Under the pieces are notes generated by a model. It saw only the letters and a program-made list of their open reading frames with translations. It ran no database searches and was not told the DNA's origin. Below, piece by piece: positions 1-6,525 of a stretch of DNA of 16,128 bases. The first letter of the stretch is position 1; every line of letters starts with the position of its first letter. Source of the stretch: an uncultured Elusimicrobium sp. (GTDB lineage: Bacteria; Elusimicrobiota; Elusimicrobia; Elusimicrobiales; Elusimicrobiaceae); contig CALAFB010000080.1 of assembly GCA_937891135.1 (NCBI GenBank), positions 1-16,128 of the forward strand, in the 5' to 3' direction. Position numbers and translations under genes: made by a program.

Positions 1-94
1 CAAGATTACCGCGTGGGGTATGAACGAGAAGTTAAAAGAATTTGAAGTTAAACAAAATCAAGCCCATAAAGAAGGGCAAAAGGAGCATAACTAA
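1..94 (+). CDS. C-terminal end of an upstream head gene (partial), possibly prohead protease or portal
   Basis: The frame starting at base 2 is open from the window edge and encodes 30 residues (KITAWGMNEK... ending ...KEGQKEHN) before TAA at 92-94. The tail is charged and probably helical. The stop overlaps the capsid gene start by one base (TAATG), and its last codons contain the capsid ribosome-binding site (AAAGGAG near 79-85), so the two genes look translationally coupled. In HK97-like phages the gene just before the major capsid protein is usually the prohead protease, or a portal or scaffold gene. The visible residues are too few and too low in complexity to choose, so only the existence of the coding end is firm. 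Confidence 0.6.
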   Translation, partial: KITAWGMNEKLKEFEVKQNQAHKEGQKEHN

Positions 95-1293
95 TGAATC
101 AAGCAGTAACCAAACAAGAAGCTCAGGTTCCTGAAATGGGGCTTGAGAAATTAAACGAAAAAATGGATGGCGTATTAAATGCGGCATCCGAAGCCAAAAC
201 CGTAGCGGACGAACTCAAAGCGGTAGCCGAAGAAGCCAAGAACATGGCCGAATCTGCCAAAGCTATGGCTGAAGAAGCCAAAAAGAGTGCGGACGAAGCC
301 AAACACGACGCGCAAGAAGCCACGAAAAAGGCCAACACCGCCGATGTTTCCTTTAATCCGGCTATTCCTACTCGTAAGAACAAATCTGCCGAAATCAAGG
401 CATTCCTTGCCAAAGTGAAGTCGGCTAAATATACGGGCAATAAGGACGCATTACAAGCGGGTTCGGCAAGCGGTTCGTATATCGTACCTGGCGAGTTCGT
501 TCCCGAACTGCTAAACCTTCTAGCTAAGTATCCCTCGTATATCAACGAATGTCGCTACTTACCGTGGGGTGCTTCCGGCATCTCTCGTAAAATCCCTAAC
601 TTAGGTGCTTACCCGACTGCCGCTGTGGTGGGTGAAGGTGCGGCGAAAGGTGTATCTAATCCGACCTTTACTGAAGTCACGCAGACCTTGGTAAAAGCCG
701 CCGCTATCGTACTTTTGACGCAAGAGTTAGCAGAAGATAATGCGATTGATTTGGAAAAATTGCTTCCGGAAATTGTCGCTCCGTCTTTTGTCAATTTCTA
801 TAACTCTTGGCTGTTCCAAGGTATCACTGGCCACGCAGGTATTTTCAACGCATCCGGCATTTTGACTCCGACTGTCTCCGGCATCGGCGATTTGTTAGAA
901 CTCAAACTTGCTGTACCGTACCAATACCGTGCTACTGGTAAGTTCTACTTGGAAACCTCTGTCTATGGGGCGGTAGCTAAACTCGCTAAATCGAGTGCTT
1001 ACTCTTGGCTCTACTATGAAGATGGCAAGATGAAAATTGACGGCTCTGAAGTTGTACCGTTGGATTCTTCCATCATCGGCGGAACTGGCAGATGCGTATT
1101 CGGTGATTTGGCATCTGTTATCTTCTCTCCTAAAAAAGAGTTTGAAGTGCGCTTTAGTGACCAAGCCACTATTGTCGACGGTAATGATACGCATAACTTG
1201 TTCCAACAAAACAAAGAAGCGTTCCTGTTCGAATCCCGCGCGGAAATCTCTGTCACTGGTTCCGTATGGGCCAAATGTACGATTAGTGCCTAA
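94..1293 (+). CDS. Major capsid protein, HK97 fold
   Basis: This 399-residue protein forms the icosahedral shell. Residues 1-85 are an Ala/Lys/Glu coiled coil, including seven consecutive heptads at 36-84. A short linker follows, and then the HK97-type core begins near residue 125 with SGSYIVPGEFVPELL, the usual opening of this family (G-x-Y-x-V-P). Other family-like parts are VGEGAAKGVSNPTFTEVT (about 178-195), the helix LLTQELAEDNAIDLE, and a C-terminal strand-rich part. By analogy with HK97, the coiled coil would be the scaffold-like delta domain, removed by the prohead protease somewhere around residues 85-125; the cleavage site itself is not recognisable. A good SD (AAAGGAG) precedes the ATG, which overlaps the upstream stop. 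The gene order that follows fits a capsid gene exactly. The length agrees with scaffold-fused HK97-type capsid proteins. Confidence 0.93.
   Translation: MNQAVTKQEAQVPEMGLEKLNEKMDGVLNAASEAKTVADELKAVAEEAKNMAESAKAMAEEAKKSADEAKHDAQEATKKANTADVSFNPAIPTRKNKSAEIKAFLAKVKSAKYTGNKDALQAGSASGSYIVPGEFVPELLNLLAKYPSYINECRYLPWGASGISRKIPNLGAYPTAAVVGEGAAKGVSNPTFTEVTQTLVKAAAIVLLTQELAEDNAIDLEKLLPEIVAPSFVNFYNSWLFQGITGHAGIFNASGILTPTVSGIGDLLELKLAVPYQYRATGKFYLETSVYGAVAKLAKSSAYSWLYYEDGKMKIDGSEVVPLDSSIIGGTGRCVFGDLASVIFSPKKEFEVRFSDQATIVDGNDTHNLFQQNKEAFLFESRAEISVTGSVWAKCTISA
199..345 (+). repeat. Degenerate 21-bp tandem repeat encoding seven heptads in the capsid delta-like region
   Basis: Codons 36-84 of the capsid gene read as seven back-to-back heptads: TVADELK, AVAEEAK, NMAESAK, AMAEEAK, KSADEAK, HDAQEAT, KKANTAD. 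Alanine is fixed at position 3 and Ala is common at position 6. The DNA shows the same 21-nt period with recurring GCCGAAGAAGCCAA-like units. This is typical of a coiled coil that could grow or shrink by unequal exchange. Confidence 0.8.
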
Positions 1294-1314
1294 TAAACAC
1301 TAACTGTATCTGTC

Positions 1315-1338
1315 GGGGCGGTGATAAAAAGCCGCCCC
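1315..1338 (+). promoter_or_regulatory. GC-rich stem-loop between the capsid gene and the next gene
   Basis: GGGGCGG at 1315-1321 pairs perfectly with CCGCCCC at 1332-1338 across a 10-nt A-rich loop. No U-run follows; instead the SD of the next gene (AAGGAG, 1341-1346) starts three bases after the stem. It is therefore not a classical intrinsic terminator. It may protect the 3' end of the capsid message or reduce expression of the genes behind it. The structure is seen directly; the role is inference. Confidence 0.6.
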
Positions 1339-1354
1339 ACAAGGAGAATAAACA

Positions 1355-1543
1355 ATGGCTGATTTTGAATTAAAGAAATATGAAATCGTAGTACCTTTCG
1401 GCTCTTACCGCAAAGGACAATTCGTAGCATTCAACGGTGCTCACGCGAAGCAATTTGCAGAGTTTATCAAAGAATGCGTTACCGAAGTAAAAAAACCTGC
1501 AACGGATAGTACGCAAGAAAAAACCAAGCAGGGCAAAAAATAA
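1355..1543 (+). CDS. Small protein following the capsid gene, unknown function
   Basis: A 62-residue protein beginning MADFELKKYEIVVPFGSY, with a compact first part (KGQFVAFNGAHAKQFAEFIKE) and a Lys/Thr/Gln-rich, probably disordered tail. The SD AAGGAG lies 8 bases before the ATG. The pattern of a short beta-strand, a G-Q-F/V segment and then a helix with A-x-x-x-A-x-F/L resembles small proteins commonly found between capsid and connector genes in siphophages. Some of these are capsid-associated and others have no known role. There is no decisive motif, so a head-associated role is inferred only from position. The Lys-rich C-terminus could contact DNA or the capsid lattice. Confidence 0.65.
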   Translation: MADFELKKYEIVVPFGSYRKGQFVAFNGAHAKQFAEFIKECVTEVKKPATDSTQEKTKQGKK

Positions 1544-1562
1544 ATATACAAGGGCGGATAGT

Positions 1563-2117
1563 ATGGCAGTACAACTTTATTTGATACCACTAGGCAAAGT
1601 AAAAGAGATGACCGGAGCGACCACCGATGAACAAGCGGCGGTACAGTCACGTGCTATCGAACACATGATAGAAGCATATACCGGACTTACTCTGTTCAAA
1701 AAAGACGTCACAAACGAGCGCATTACTCTGCCTTATGGTCTGCAAAAAGTAATCCGCCCTGAGTGTTTACCTGTGAACTCGGTCGAGGAAATCCGCTACG
1801 GTGACGGGCAGGTGTACAGCGGTTCGGTCAAATGTGGCACATATGGGGTAGAACTGGGCAGAATGGAGGGCATTAAACCTCAGATTTCTGCGCTAGAAAT
1901 CTCGTATAACGCCGGACTCTATGATGATTTTGCCGATACTCCTGCCATACTACAATTCGCCGCAGAGAAGCTCTTATACTGGTTTTTCGTGGCTAGTGAG
2001 GGCATAACGGGCTTTCAAAGCGAACATTTGGGCGAATACTCCTACGCAAAAGGCAACTTCGTGCGCGGAATTCCCCAAGAAATCGCCAGTATCTTGGATA
2101 GTGTGAGGTTAGTATGA
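1563..2117 (+). CDS. Head-tail connector (adaptor) protein, gp6/gp15-like
   Basis: A 184-residue, mainly helical protein. It has the N-terminal helix pair of phage adaptor proteins (LIPLGKVKEMTGATTDEQAA, then an IEHMIEAYTG helix). A middle beta region follows (ITLPYGLQKVIRPECLPVNS, then VEEIRYGDG). The C-terminus is a long helix (PAILQFAAEKLLYWFF) and a YAKGNFVRGIPQEIASILD segment, matching the 'P..i..ll...r' ending usual for HK97 gp6/SPP1 gp15-type proteins. These form a ring under the portal and gate the DNA channel. The SD is a modest AAGGGCGG. The stop overlaps the next ATG in an ATGA junction. Family assignment rests on residue patterns, size and position. Confidence 0.78.
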   Translation: MAVQLYLIPLGKVKEMTGATTDEQAAVQSRAIEHMIEAYTGLTLFKKDVTNERITLPYGLQKVIRPECLPVNSVEEIRYGDGQVYSGSVKCGTYGVELGRMEGIKPQISALEISYNAGLYDDFADTPAILQFAAEKLLYWFFVASEGITGFQSEHLGEYSYAKGNFVRGIPQEIASILDSVRLV

Positions 2118-2455
2118 GCTTTCTATCCCTACTAAACGATACCTGCACTATATACGAGAGAGTATTGGGACAGAATGAGGCCAATGGTGAACAGACCGAA
2201 GAACTCGTGGCAGTAGCGTCCAATGTAAAGTGCGCATTTCAACATGGCGGCGGTAATGTGGCCCGAGAGAGCCGATTAGTGGTCGGAAATAATAACGATA
2301 AGGTGTTTTTATTGCCTCAAAGTTTTGTCATCCGGAAACACACCCACATAGTGGAGGTGCGTGGGGTGACTTATGAGGTAAGCGAAGTTCACGATTTGGG
2401 TGGCCGGAAAAGATTCCTTCGTCTAGATTTGGAACGGGTGGCTTTAGATGATTAG
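2114..2455 (+). CDS. Head closure / head-tail joining protein, SPP1 gp16-like
   Basis: A 113-residue beta-rich protein. It opens MSFLSLLNDTCTIYERV, the usual start of phage head-tail joining proteins ('ll.dt.ti'). It continues with a strand containing VKCAFQ, then V(V)GNNNDKVFLLPQS, and ends in the core signature TYEVSEVHDLGGRKRFLRLDL, which matches the 'y.V..v.d..g..hh..l.l' strands of this family. Such proteins plug the connector after packaging and provide the surface to which the tail docks. It starts inside the preceding gene's stop (ATGA) behind a GAGG at 2105-2108, and its last 8 bases overlap the next gene, so it belongs to a coupled block of four genes. Confidence 0.75.
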   Translation: MSFLSLLNDTCTIYERVLGQNEANGEQTEELVAVASNVKCAFQHGGGNVARESRLVVGNNNDKVFLLPQSFVIRKHTHIVEVRGVTYEVSEVHDLGGRKRFLRLDLERVALDD

Positions 2456-2897
2456 CATAACTACTAAAAACTTTGACAAGCTCATGAGCAGATTAGATGC
2501 AGAAACGCAGAACGTGTTTTCCTCTTTGGTACGGGCGCACTCATCTATCGCCGCAGACGCAAGCAAGAGACTCAAGGATGGTTTATCGCATCGTGCAGGG
2601 CGCAACAAAGATGATGCCGATTATCGGACCAGTCCAAAGGGCGAAATGCCATACGCACACTCTATGCGCCTTCGTAACTCTATAGGGTTTAAGGTCATGC
2701 TAACTGGAAATACAGTATCAAGCGAGGTCGGGAGCGGTGCTATGGCCAATACTGTAGAATACGCACCTTTTTTGGAAGGAGACGGCCATGGGATTAGACC
2801 GTTCCTTTGGTACATCGATAACCTCTACAACGTCAGACAATTGTTAGAGAAATTTAACGAGTTGCACAAGTCGATATTAGGGAAGAAACATGATTGA
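2448..2897 (+). CDS. HK97 gp10-like tail/neck completion protein
   Basis: A 149-residue protein with an N-terminal helical part (FDKLMSRLDAETQNVFSSLV and a following helix to about 45). It then carries the family signature: KGEMPYAHSMRLRNSIGFK (about 64-82), then a beta hairpin with SSEVGSGAMANTVEYAPFLEGDG and RPFLW near 108-121. 'Y-A-x-x-L/F-E-x-G...RPFL' is characteristic of the HK97 gp10 family, whose members sit between head closure and tail terminator genes and take part in neck or tail completion. It overlaps both neighbours by 8 nt. The start ATG at 2448 has only a weak GGGTGG upstream and probably depends on translation of the preceding gene. Confidence 0.8.
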   Translation: MISITTKNFDKLMSRLDAETQNVFSSLVRAHSSIAADASKRLKDGLSHRAGRNKDDADYRTSPKGEMPYAHSMRLRNSIGFKVMLTGNTVSSEVGSGAMANTVEYAPFLEGDGHGIRPFLWYIDNLYNVRQLLEKFNELHKSILGKKHD

Positions 2898-3315
2898 AGA
2901 AATTATTTATAGCACAGTTAAGTCCGATCGGGCATTGCAGGAAATCTTGGGTGGCACATCTAAAGATAGTCGCATTTATCCCAACGTTGCCCAAGTAAAG
3001 TCCATCCCCTGCGTGATTTACTATGCGAGTGCACCTACTAACACGATTACGGAACGGTGGGCGTACCAACAAACTATCTCGTTTGAGATTTATGCAAAAA
3101 CCCTGTCACAATCGTTAGCGATTCAGAACAGGTTATATGAGATTTTTAATAAGTACGACGATTACTTTAACTCGGCGGCTTTGTTTTCGGGGATTATTAT
3201 TACTGAGTGCCATGCAGTAAACGCACAAGTGAGTAATAACTTTCCGCTTGAAAATGAGCAAGCCATCAACAGTGTAGTCGCTTTTGATTTTAAATTCACA
3301 AAGGAGAATGTATGA
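2890..3315 (+). CDS. Tail terminator/completion protein, DUF3168-like
   Basis: A 141-residue alpha/beta protein. It has an N-terminal helix (IEEIIYSTVKSDRALQEIL), then RIYPNVAQVKSIPCVIYY, close to the 'riyp...pq....PyivY' core of the DUF3168 / lambda gpU-like tail terminator family. A strand-helix unit follows (ISFEIYAKTLSQSLAIQNRL) and the final strand is VVAFDFKFTKE. These proteins form a hexameric ring that stops tail tube growth and joins the tail to the head. An SD-like AGGGAAG lies before the ATG, which overlaps the upstream gene by 8 nt; the downstream overlap is 4 nt. Order (gp10-like, this, tube) matches the family's usual position. Confidence 0.78.
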   Translation: MIEEIIYSTVKSDRALQEILGGTSKDSRIYPNVAQVKSIPCVIYYASAPTNTITERWAYQQTISFEIYAKTLSQSLAIQNRLYEIFNKYDDYFNSAALFSGIIITECHAVNAQVSNNFPLENEQAINSVVAFDFKFTKENV

Positions 3316-3836
3316 CCGTAGAATGCAAAAACACAATTATTAGCGGAGTTACCGACGTTTTAGTAGGCGACTTATCCGCAACCGAACAAACCGCCACTTC
3401 GTTAGGCGCAACCAACGGTGGAGTTACCTTAACCGCCGCTGTGGAAAAGACGGATGTCGTGGTGGACCAGTCCTTATTGCCCATTCGCAAAATCGCAACC
3501 TCGGCAGGGTACACACTATCTATCCCATTAGCCGAGATTACCAAAGATAACCTTGCGAGAGTATTGGGGCTGACGATTGATAATGCCAACAAAGTAACGC
3601 TCGTGCCGGAAGAATACCATCAGATTTGGATTAAAACCAAAGGAGTAGTGAATGGAAGTGGTAAGCAACAAGTCCGCACTTTTCATTTCCCCAAGGTGGC
3701 TTTTATTCCTAACGGTGAGTTGAACATGAGCAGAACGGACCAACAAACCATTACTTTGGAAGCGGCTGTTGTGAACTGCCCTACGAACGGAAGTAACGTG
3801 GAGTTTATGAGTGTAACGGATGAGGATCCGCAATAG
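3312..3836 (+). CDS. Major tail (tube) protein
   Basis: A 174-residue beta-rich protein that would polymerise as stacked hexamers to form the tail tube. Visible parts: an N-terminal strand (ECKNTIISGVTDVLVGDLSA), a repeated Thr/Val strand region (GGVTLTAAVEKTDVVVDQS), a short helix in 'PLAEITKDNLARVLGL' that matches the loop-helix between strands in tube proteins, and KVAFIPNGELNMSRTDQQTITLEAAVVN near the C-terminus, typical of the last two tube strands ('g...l.r..q..l.l.f.a'). It has a strong SD (AAGGAG) at about 3300-3306. Its place before the chaperone and tape measure genes is the standard one. Family identity is inferred from these features. Confidence 0.82.
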   Translation: MTVECKNTIISGVTDVLVGDLSATEQTATSLGATNGGVTLTAAVEKTDVVVDQSLLPIRKIATSAGYTLSIPLAEITKDNLARVLGLTIDNANKVTLVPEEYHQIWIKTKGVVNGSGKQQVRTFHFPKVAFIPNGELNMSRTDQQTITLEAAVVNCPTNGSNVEFMSVTDEDPQ

Positions 3837-3837
3837 T

Positions 3838-4248
3838 ATGGGCTTTTTATTCACAAAATCCAAGAAGAACTTGGATATTACCGATGCCCTTAAACGCAAA
3901 GAGGCGACTCTAACCATACAGGGCAAACAGGTAACTATCAGAGCATTCAAATTGGCAGAAGCATTGGAGTTATTTGCGGCACTAGGCAACATACAAGAAC
4001 TCCTTCGGCTCGTGGGTACGGACATCACGCTTTTTAACCGCGTACTTCTCGCCAAATTGCCCGTTGTGTTGCGCTTTTGTGTACCGGACGGGCAACTAGA
4101 CCCCGAAAAGATTACGTTGGCAGAATTCGCCGATTTAATCCTAGCGGTCTATTGCGTAAATGATGTGGAGCGTATACTCGCAAATTTTACGAAGGCGGTG
4201 GCATCCATGCCAAAACTAACGCAGGTTTTGGGGCCATCGCCAAGATAA
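3838..4248 (+). CDS. Tail assembly chaperone, short (gpG-like) product
   Basis: A 136-residue, mostly helical protein beginning MGFLFTKSKKNLDITDALKR. A short beta segment follows (ATLTIQGKQVTIRAFKLAEA), then helices (LAEFADLILAVYCVNDVERI, then LANF). The pattern 'v.ir.fklaeal.l...l' then 'it..efadli.av..vNd' is like small tail chaperones of lambdoid and HK97-like phages, which bind the tape measure and recruit tube subunits but are absent from virions. I chose ATG 3838, one base after the tube stop and behind GAGGA (3822-3826). An in-frame ATG at 3820 lies inside the tube gene without a good SD and would add six residues. The gene's last 20 codons overlap a -1 frame that continues to 4448. 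Confidence 0.8.
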   Translation: MGFLFTKSKKNLDITDALKRKEATLTIQGKQVTIRAFKLAEALELFAALGNIQELLRLVGTDITLFNRVLLAKLPVVLRFCVPDGQLDPEKITLAEFADLILAVYCVNDVERILANFTKAVASMPKLTQVLGPSPR

Positions 4249-4448
4249 TACTCGAAAACTTTGGAAAGAAGATAGAGGACTTAACACTCACGCAGATAAA
4301 TGCATATGTCTTGGAGTATGTTCGGGCCAAAGAAACCGAGCGAAACAAGCAGAAAGAGAGCACAACTGTACTCACAGGCAAGGAAAGTTTAGACACCCTA
4401 AAACACCTAGGATTCAAAATTAAAAGGAAAGCACATGGCAGACGATAA
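3838..4448 (+). CDS. Tail assembly chaperone, -1 frameshifted long (gpGT-like) product
   Basis: If ribosomes slip back one base at AAATTTT (4182-4188), translation leaves the 136-residue frame after Phe-117 and reads 86 more codons from TAC at 4188 to the stop at 4446-4448, giving about 203 residues. The extension begins YEGGGIHAKTNAGFG and contains ILENFGKKIEDLTLTQINAY, then a charged helix with VRAKETERNKQKE and a basic end. This -1 frame has no ATG between its previous stop (4161-4163) and its end. It fills a 187-nt gap between the short stop and the tape measure, and overlaps the tape measure start by 14 nt. In lambda and most siphophages the long form uses the extension to bind the tape measure. 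The exact slip site is inference; TTTGGGG at 4227 is an alternative. Confidence 0.72.
4182..4188 (+). promoter_or_regulatory. Candidate -1 ribosomal slippery heptamer A AAT TTT
   Basis: In the chaperone frame the codons are GCA AAT TTT ACG, so the heptamer fits X XXY YYZ exactly (A AAT TTT). It lies in the window where a -1 slip must occur (between the -1-frame stop at 4161 and the 0-frame stop at 4246). The A-site pair (UUU to UUU) is unchanged by slipping. Confidence 0.6.
4199..4212 (+). promoter_or_regulatory. Small hairpin downstream of the slippery site
   Basis: TGGCA (4199-4203) and TGCCA (4208-4212) are perfectly complementary across a TCCA loop (the arms can be written as TGGCAT/ATGCCA). 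It begins 10 nt after the heptamer, slightly farther than the usual 5-9 nt. It might stimulate frameshifting, but five base pairs is a weak element. Confidence 0.35.
4227..4233 (+). promoter_or_regulatory. Alternative slippery heptamer T TTG GGG
   Basis: In frame the codons are GTT TTG GGG CCA, so TTTGGGG also fits X XXY YYZ and lies five codons before the short-product stop. Slipping here would give a different junction peptide (...QVLG then AIAKII). I rank it second because UUG to UUU re-pairing is poor and GGG is a strong A-site pair. Confidence 0.3.
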
Positions 4449-6525
4449 AGCAACATTAAAAATCGGCTCCGAATTTGATAACAAAGGCATCGTACAAGCC
4501 AAGAAAGAACTCGGGGAAGTGCAAGATGCAACCGCTAAAACTGGAGATGCCAATACCTCTATGGCAGATAAGTTCGTCCTTAAATGGGCGGCTATTGCCG
4601 GAGGTATTAAGGCAGGTCTTGCTTTGCTTAAAAATGCGTGGGAGTTTGCCAAGTCCTCAGTCAATGCGTATGCCCAAAATGCACGTGCGGTAAATACTCT
4701 GTCTGCCAGTTTGAAAGCGGTCGGTATAACCTCACAAGAAGCCATTAAACAAGCCCAGCGGTTTGCGACCGAAATGCAGTCTGCTACCGGAATAGCCGAT
4801 GAAGCGTTCTTAAATGCACAGCGGCTTATGGCCAACTACGGAATCGTAGGCAAGGAGGCAGAAAAGGCAATTAAATCCGCATATGCTTTATCGCAGGGTG
4901 TGAATATGGATTTTGAGAGTGCGCTCCTGCAGATCGCTAAGGCGGCGGCAGGTTCTACGGCATCTCTGAGCAGATACGGAATAGTTCTCGACGATGGTGC
5001 GAAAAAGGGCGATAAGTTCAACGAAGTTCTGCGGCAGATAAATGAGAAGTTCGGCCCAGTTGCACAGGCATCTATGGGCGATATGATAACCAAAACTGAG
5101 GCACTCAAGCAAGAATGGGGTGACTTCAAGGAACTGCTTGGCAGAGAACTCTCGCCGCTTATGTTAAAACTCGTCCAATATGCCCGCGAGTTTGTGGATG
5201 GTTTAACCACCCTGTTTAACCAACCGGAGAGCCAAAAGCAGTATCAAAAGAATTTAGATGAAATAGCCAAACTCGAGAAGCAAATAAACAAAGAAAACGA
5301 GCGAGCCATCATGCTATATGCGGAGTATGGCAAGATATCGGGCGATGTAAACAAGAAGTATATCGATGAGGCCAATGCCAAACGGCAAGCAAGGATAGAT
5401 GAACTCAAGGCCGCAAACAAAGAGATTGAAAACCAATGGTATTTAGAGGCCAAGAAAGCGAAAGAGGACCGCTTACAGTTGGAAGCGCAACAAGAAAAAG
5501 TAAAGCAAGCATACCAACAAAAGATAAGTGCGGAATCCACTCTTAAAACCGAAAAGCAGATAACGGATGAGGTTAAAAAGCAGGTGGAAACCTACCGCCA
5601 AAATGCCATGCAATCAGCAAAGGAACGGGAGGTAAAGTTCCAATCGAGTATCAGCTCTATGGATTTACAGGGGTTAGCATCTGCCGACGACCGATTAGAA
5701 AGCGAACGCCAATTGCAGGAACAGTTGACCGAGATTAAACGCCAAGCATTAGAACAGCAGTTGGAAGATGCTCGCAACGCACAAGACCGCCAAACAGAAG
5801 CAGGACAGGAAGCATATGAGAATGCGCTCACGCAGTTGGAAGAATTTAATATAGAAAAGCAAATACTCGACGAGGAGTATTTAACTAATCGCCTCGCTTT
5901 GGACCAACGCATACAAGAAAGCAACAAAGCTCTATATGAGGTTGAGAAATTCCTGCAAAGCCAAAAGGTACAAGATTTTTCCAAAGGGCTAAATGCTATG
6001 GCCCAACTGCAAAACTCCAAAAGCAAAGAGTTAGTAGCGGTCGGTAAAGCGGCAGGTATCGCACAGGCCACGATTGATACGGCCCAAGGTGCTATCGCCG
6101 CCTATCAAGCCATGGCCCACATCCCTTATGTCGGCCCTGCACTCGGTATAGCTGCCGCCGCAGCTATTACTGCCTATGGTGCAGAGAGAATTGCAGAGAT
6201 TGGTGGCATAAAGATGGCCGAAGGTGGACTTGTAAAAGCAACCACAGGTGGTGTTCCGGCCATTATCGGTGAGGGCGGTTCGGACGAGGCAGTATTACCG
6301 CTTAACGATACCAAAACACTATCAAAAATCGGCGATGCTATCGGCAATACTACAAACGGGGCTGATACTAACGTGACCATAACTGTAAATGTCAATGCTA
6401 CGGGCGGACTTCCGGCCTTTTTAACCGAACTAACTGAGGCCACCCGCAATGGCGTAACGGAAGCACTACAGTATGCCAACATAGCAGTCAAAACAGGCAC
6501 GAAACAAGGAGGATATTCCATATGA
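4435..6525 (+). CDS. Tape measure protein
   Basis: A 696-residue rod-like protein that sets tail length and is threaded through the tube. Residues 1-45 are an N-terminal region. A hydrophobic segment lies at about 51-66 (WAAIAGGIKAGLALL), and helical repeats at about 68-260 include LAVGITSQEAIKQAQ-like and AAAGSTASLSRYGI parts seen in many tape measures. There is a long charged coiled coil at about 264-515. Residues 530-595 form a second hydrophobic region (AAGIAQATIDTAQGAIAAYQ, then YVGPALGIAAAAAITAY). MAEGGLVKATTGGVPAIIGE and DEAVLPL follow, the common 'aeGGiv.......iGE.g.EAvlPL' tape-measure motif. At about 0.15 nm per residue this predicts a tail near 100 nm, a family rule of thumb. SD AAAGGAAA; its start overlaps the frameshifted chaperone and its end overlaps the next gene by ATGA. 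Confidence 0.93.
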   Translation: MADDKATLKIGSEFDNKGIVQAKKELGEVQDATAKTGDANTSMADKFVLKWAAIAGGIKAGLALLKNAWEFAKSSVNAYAQNARAVNTLSASLKAVGITSQEAIKQAQRFATEMQSATGIADEAFLNAQRLMANYGIVGKEAEKAIKSAYALSQGVNMDFESALLQIAKAAAGSTASLSRYGIVLDDGAKKGDKFNEVLRQINEKFGPVAQASMGDMITKTEALKQEWGDFKELLGRELSPLMLKLVQYAREFVDGLTTLFNQPESQKQYQKNLDEIAKLEKQINKENERAIMLYAEYGKISGDVNKKYIDEANAKRQARIDELKAANKEIENQWYLEAKKAKEDRLQLEAQQEKVKQAYQQKISAESTLKTEKQITDEVKKQVETYRQNAMQSAKEREVKFQSSISSMDLQGLASADDRLESERQLQEQLTEIKRQALEQQLEDARNAQDRQTEAGQEAYENALTQLEEFNIEKQILDEEYLTNRLALDQRIQESNKALYEVEKFLQSQKVQDFSKGLNAMAQLQNSKSKELVAVGKAAGIAQATIDTAQGAIAAYQAMAHIPYVGPALGIAAAAAITAYGAERIAEIGGIKMAEGGLVKATTGGVPAIIGEGGSDEAVLPLNDTKTLSKIGDAIGNTTNGADTNVTITVNVNATGGLPAFLTELTEATRNGVTEALQYANIAVKTGTKQGGYSI

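Noticed and set aside
123..545. 140-codon open frame on the minus strand across the capsid N-terminal region
   Set aside because: It is the mirror of an Ala/Glu/Lys-rich heptad repeat, which rarely makes stops on the opposite strand. Its product is a low-complexity Ala/Ser string, with no SD and no independent gene context.
895..1303. Overlapping open frames on both strands in the 3' half of the capsid gene
   Set aside because: They lie entirely within, or nearly within, the capsid coding sequence and lack ribosome-binding sites. Their products have no recognisable pattern, so they are shadows of the real gene.
3820..3837. Upstream ATG for the tail chaperone
   Set aside because: It lies inside the tube gene with a poor SD. 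ATG 3838, just after the tube stop and behind GAGGA, is the more usual arrangement. The earlier start cannot be fully excluded.
4187..4531. Minus-strand open frame covering the gap between chaperone and tape measure genes
   Set aside because: The gap is explained by the -1 frame extension on the plus strand, with tail-chaperone-like residues. The minus-strand product has no recognisable features and runs against all other genes.
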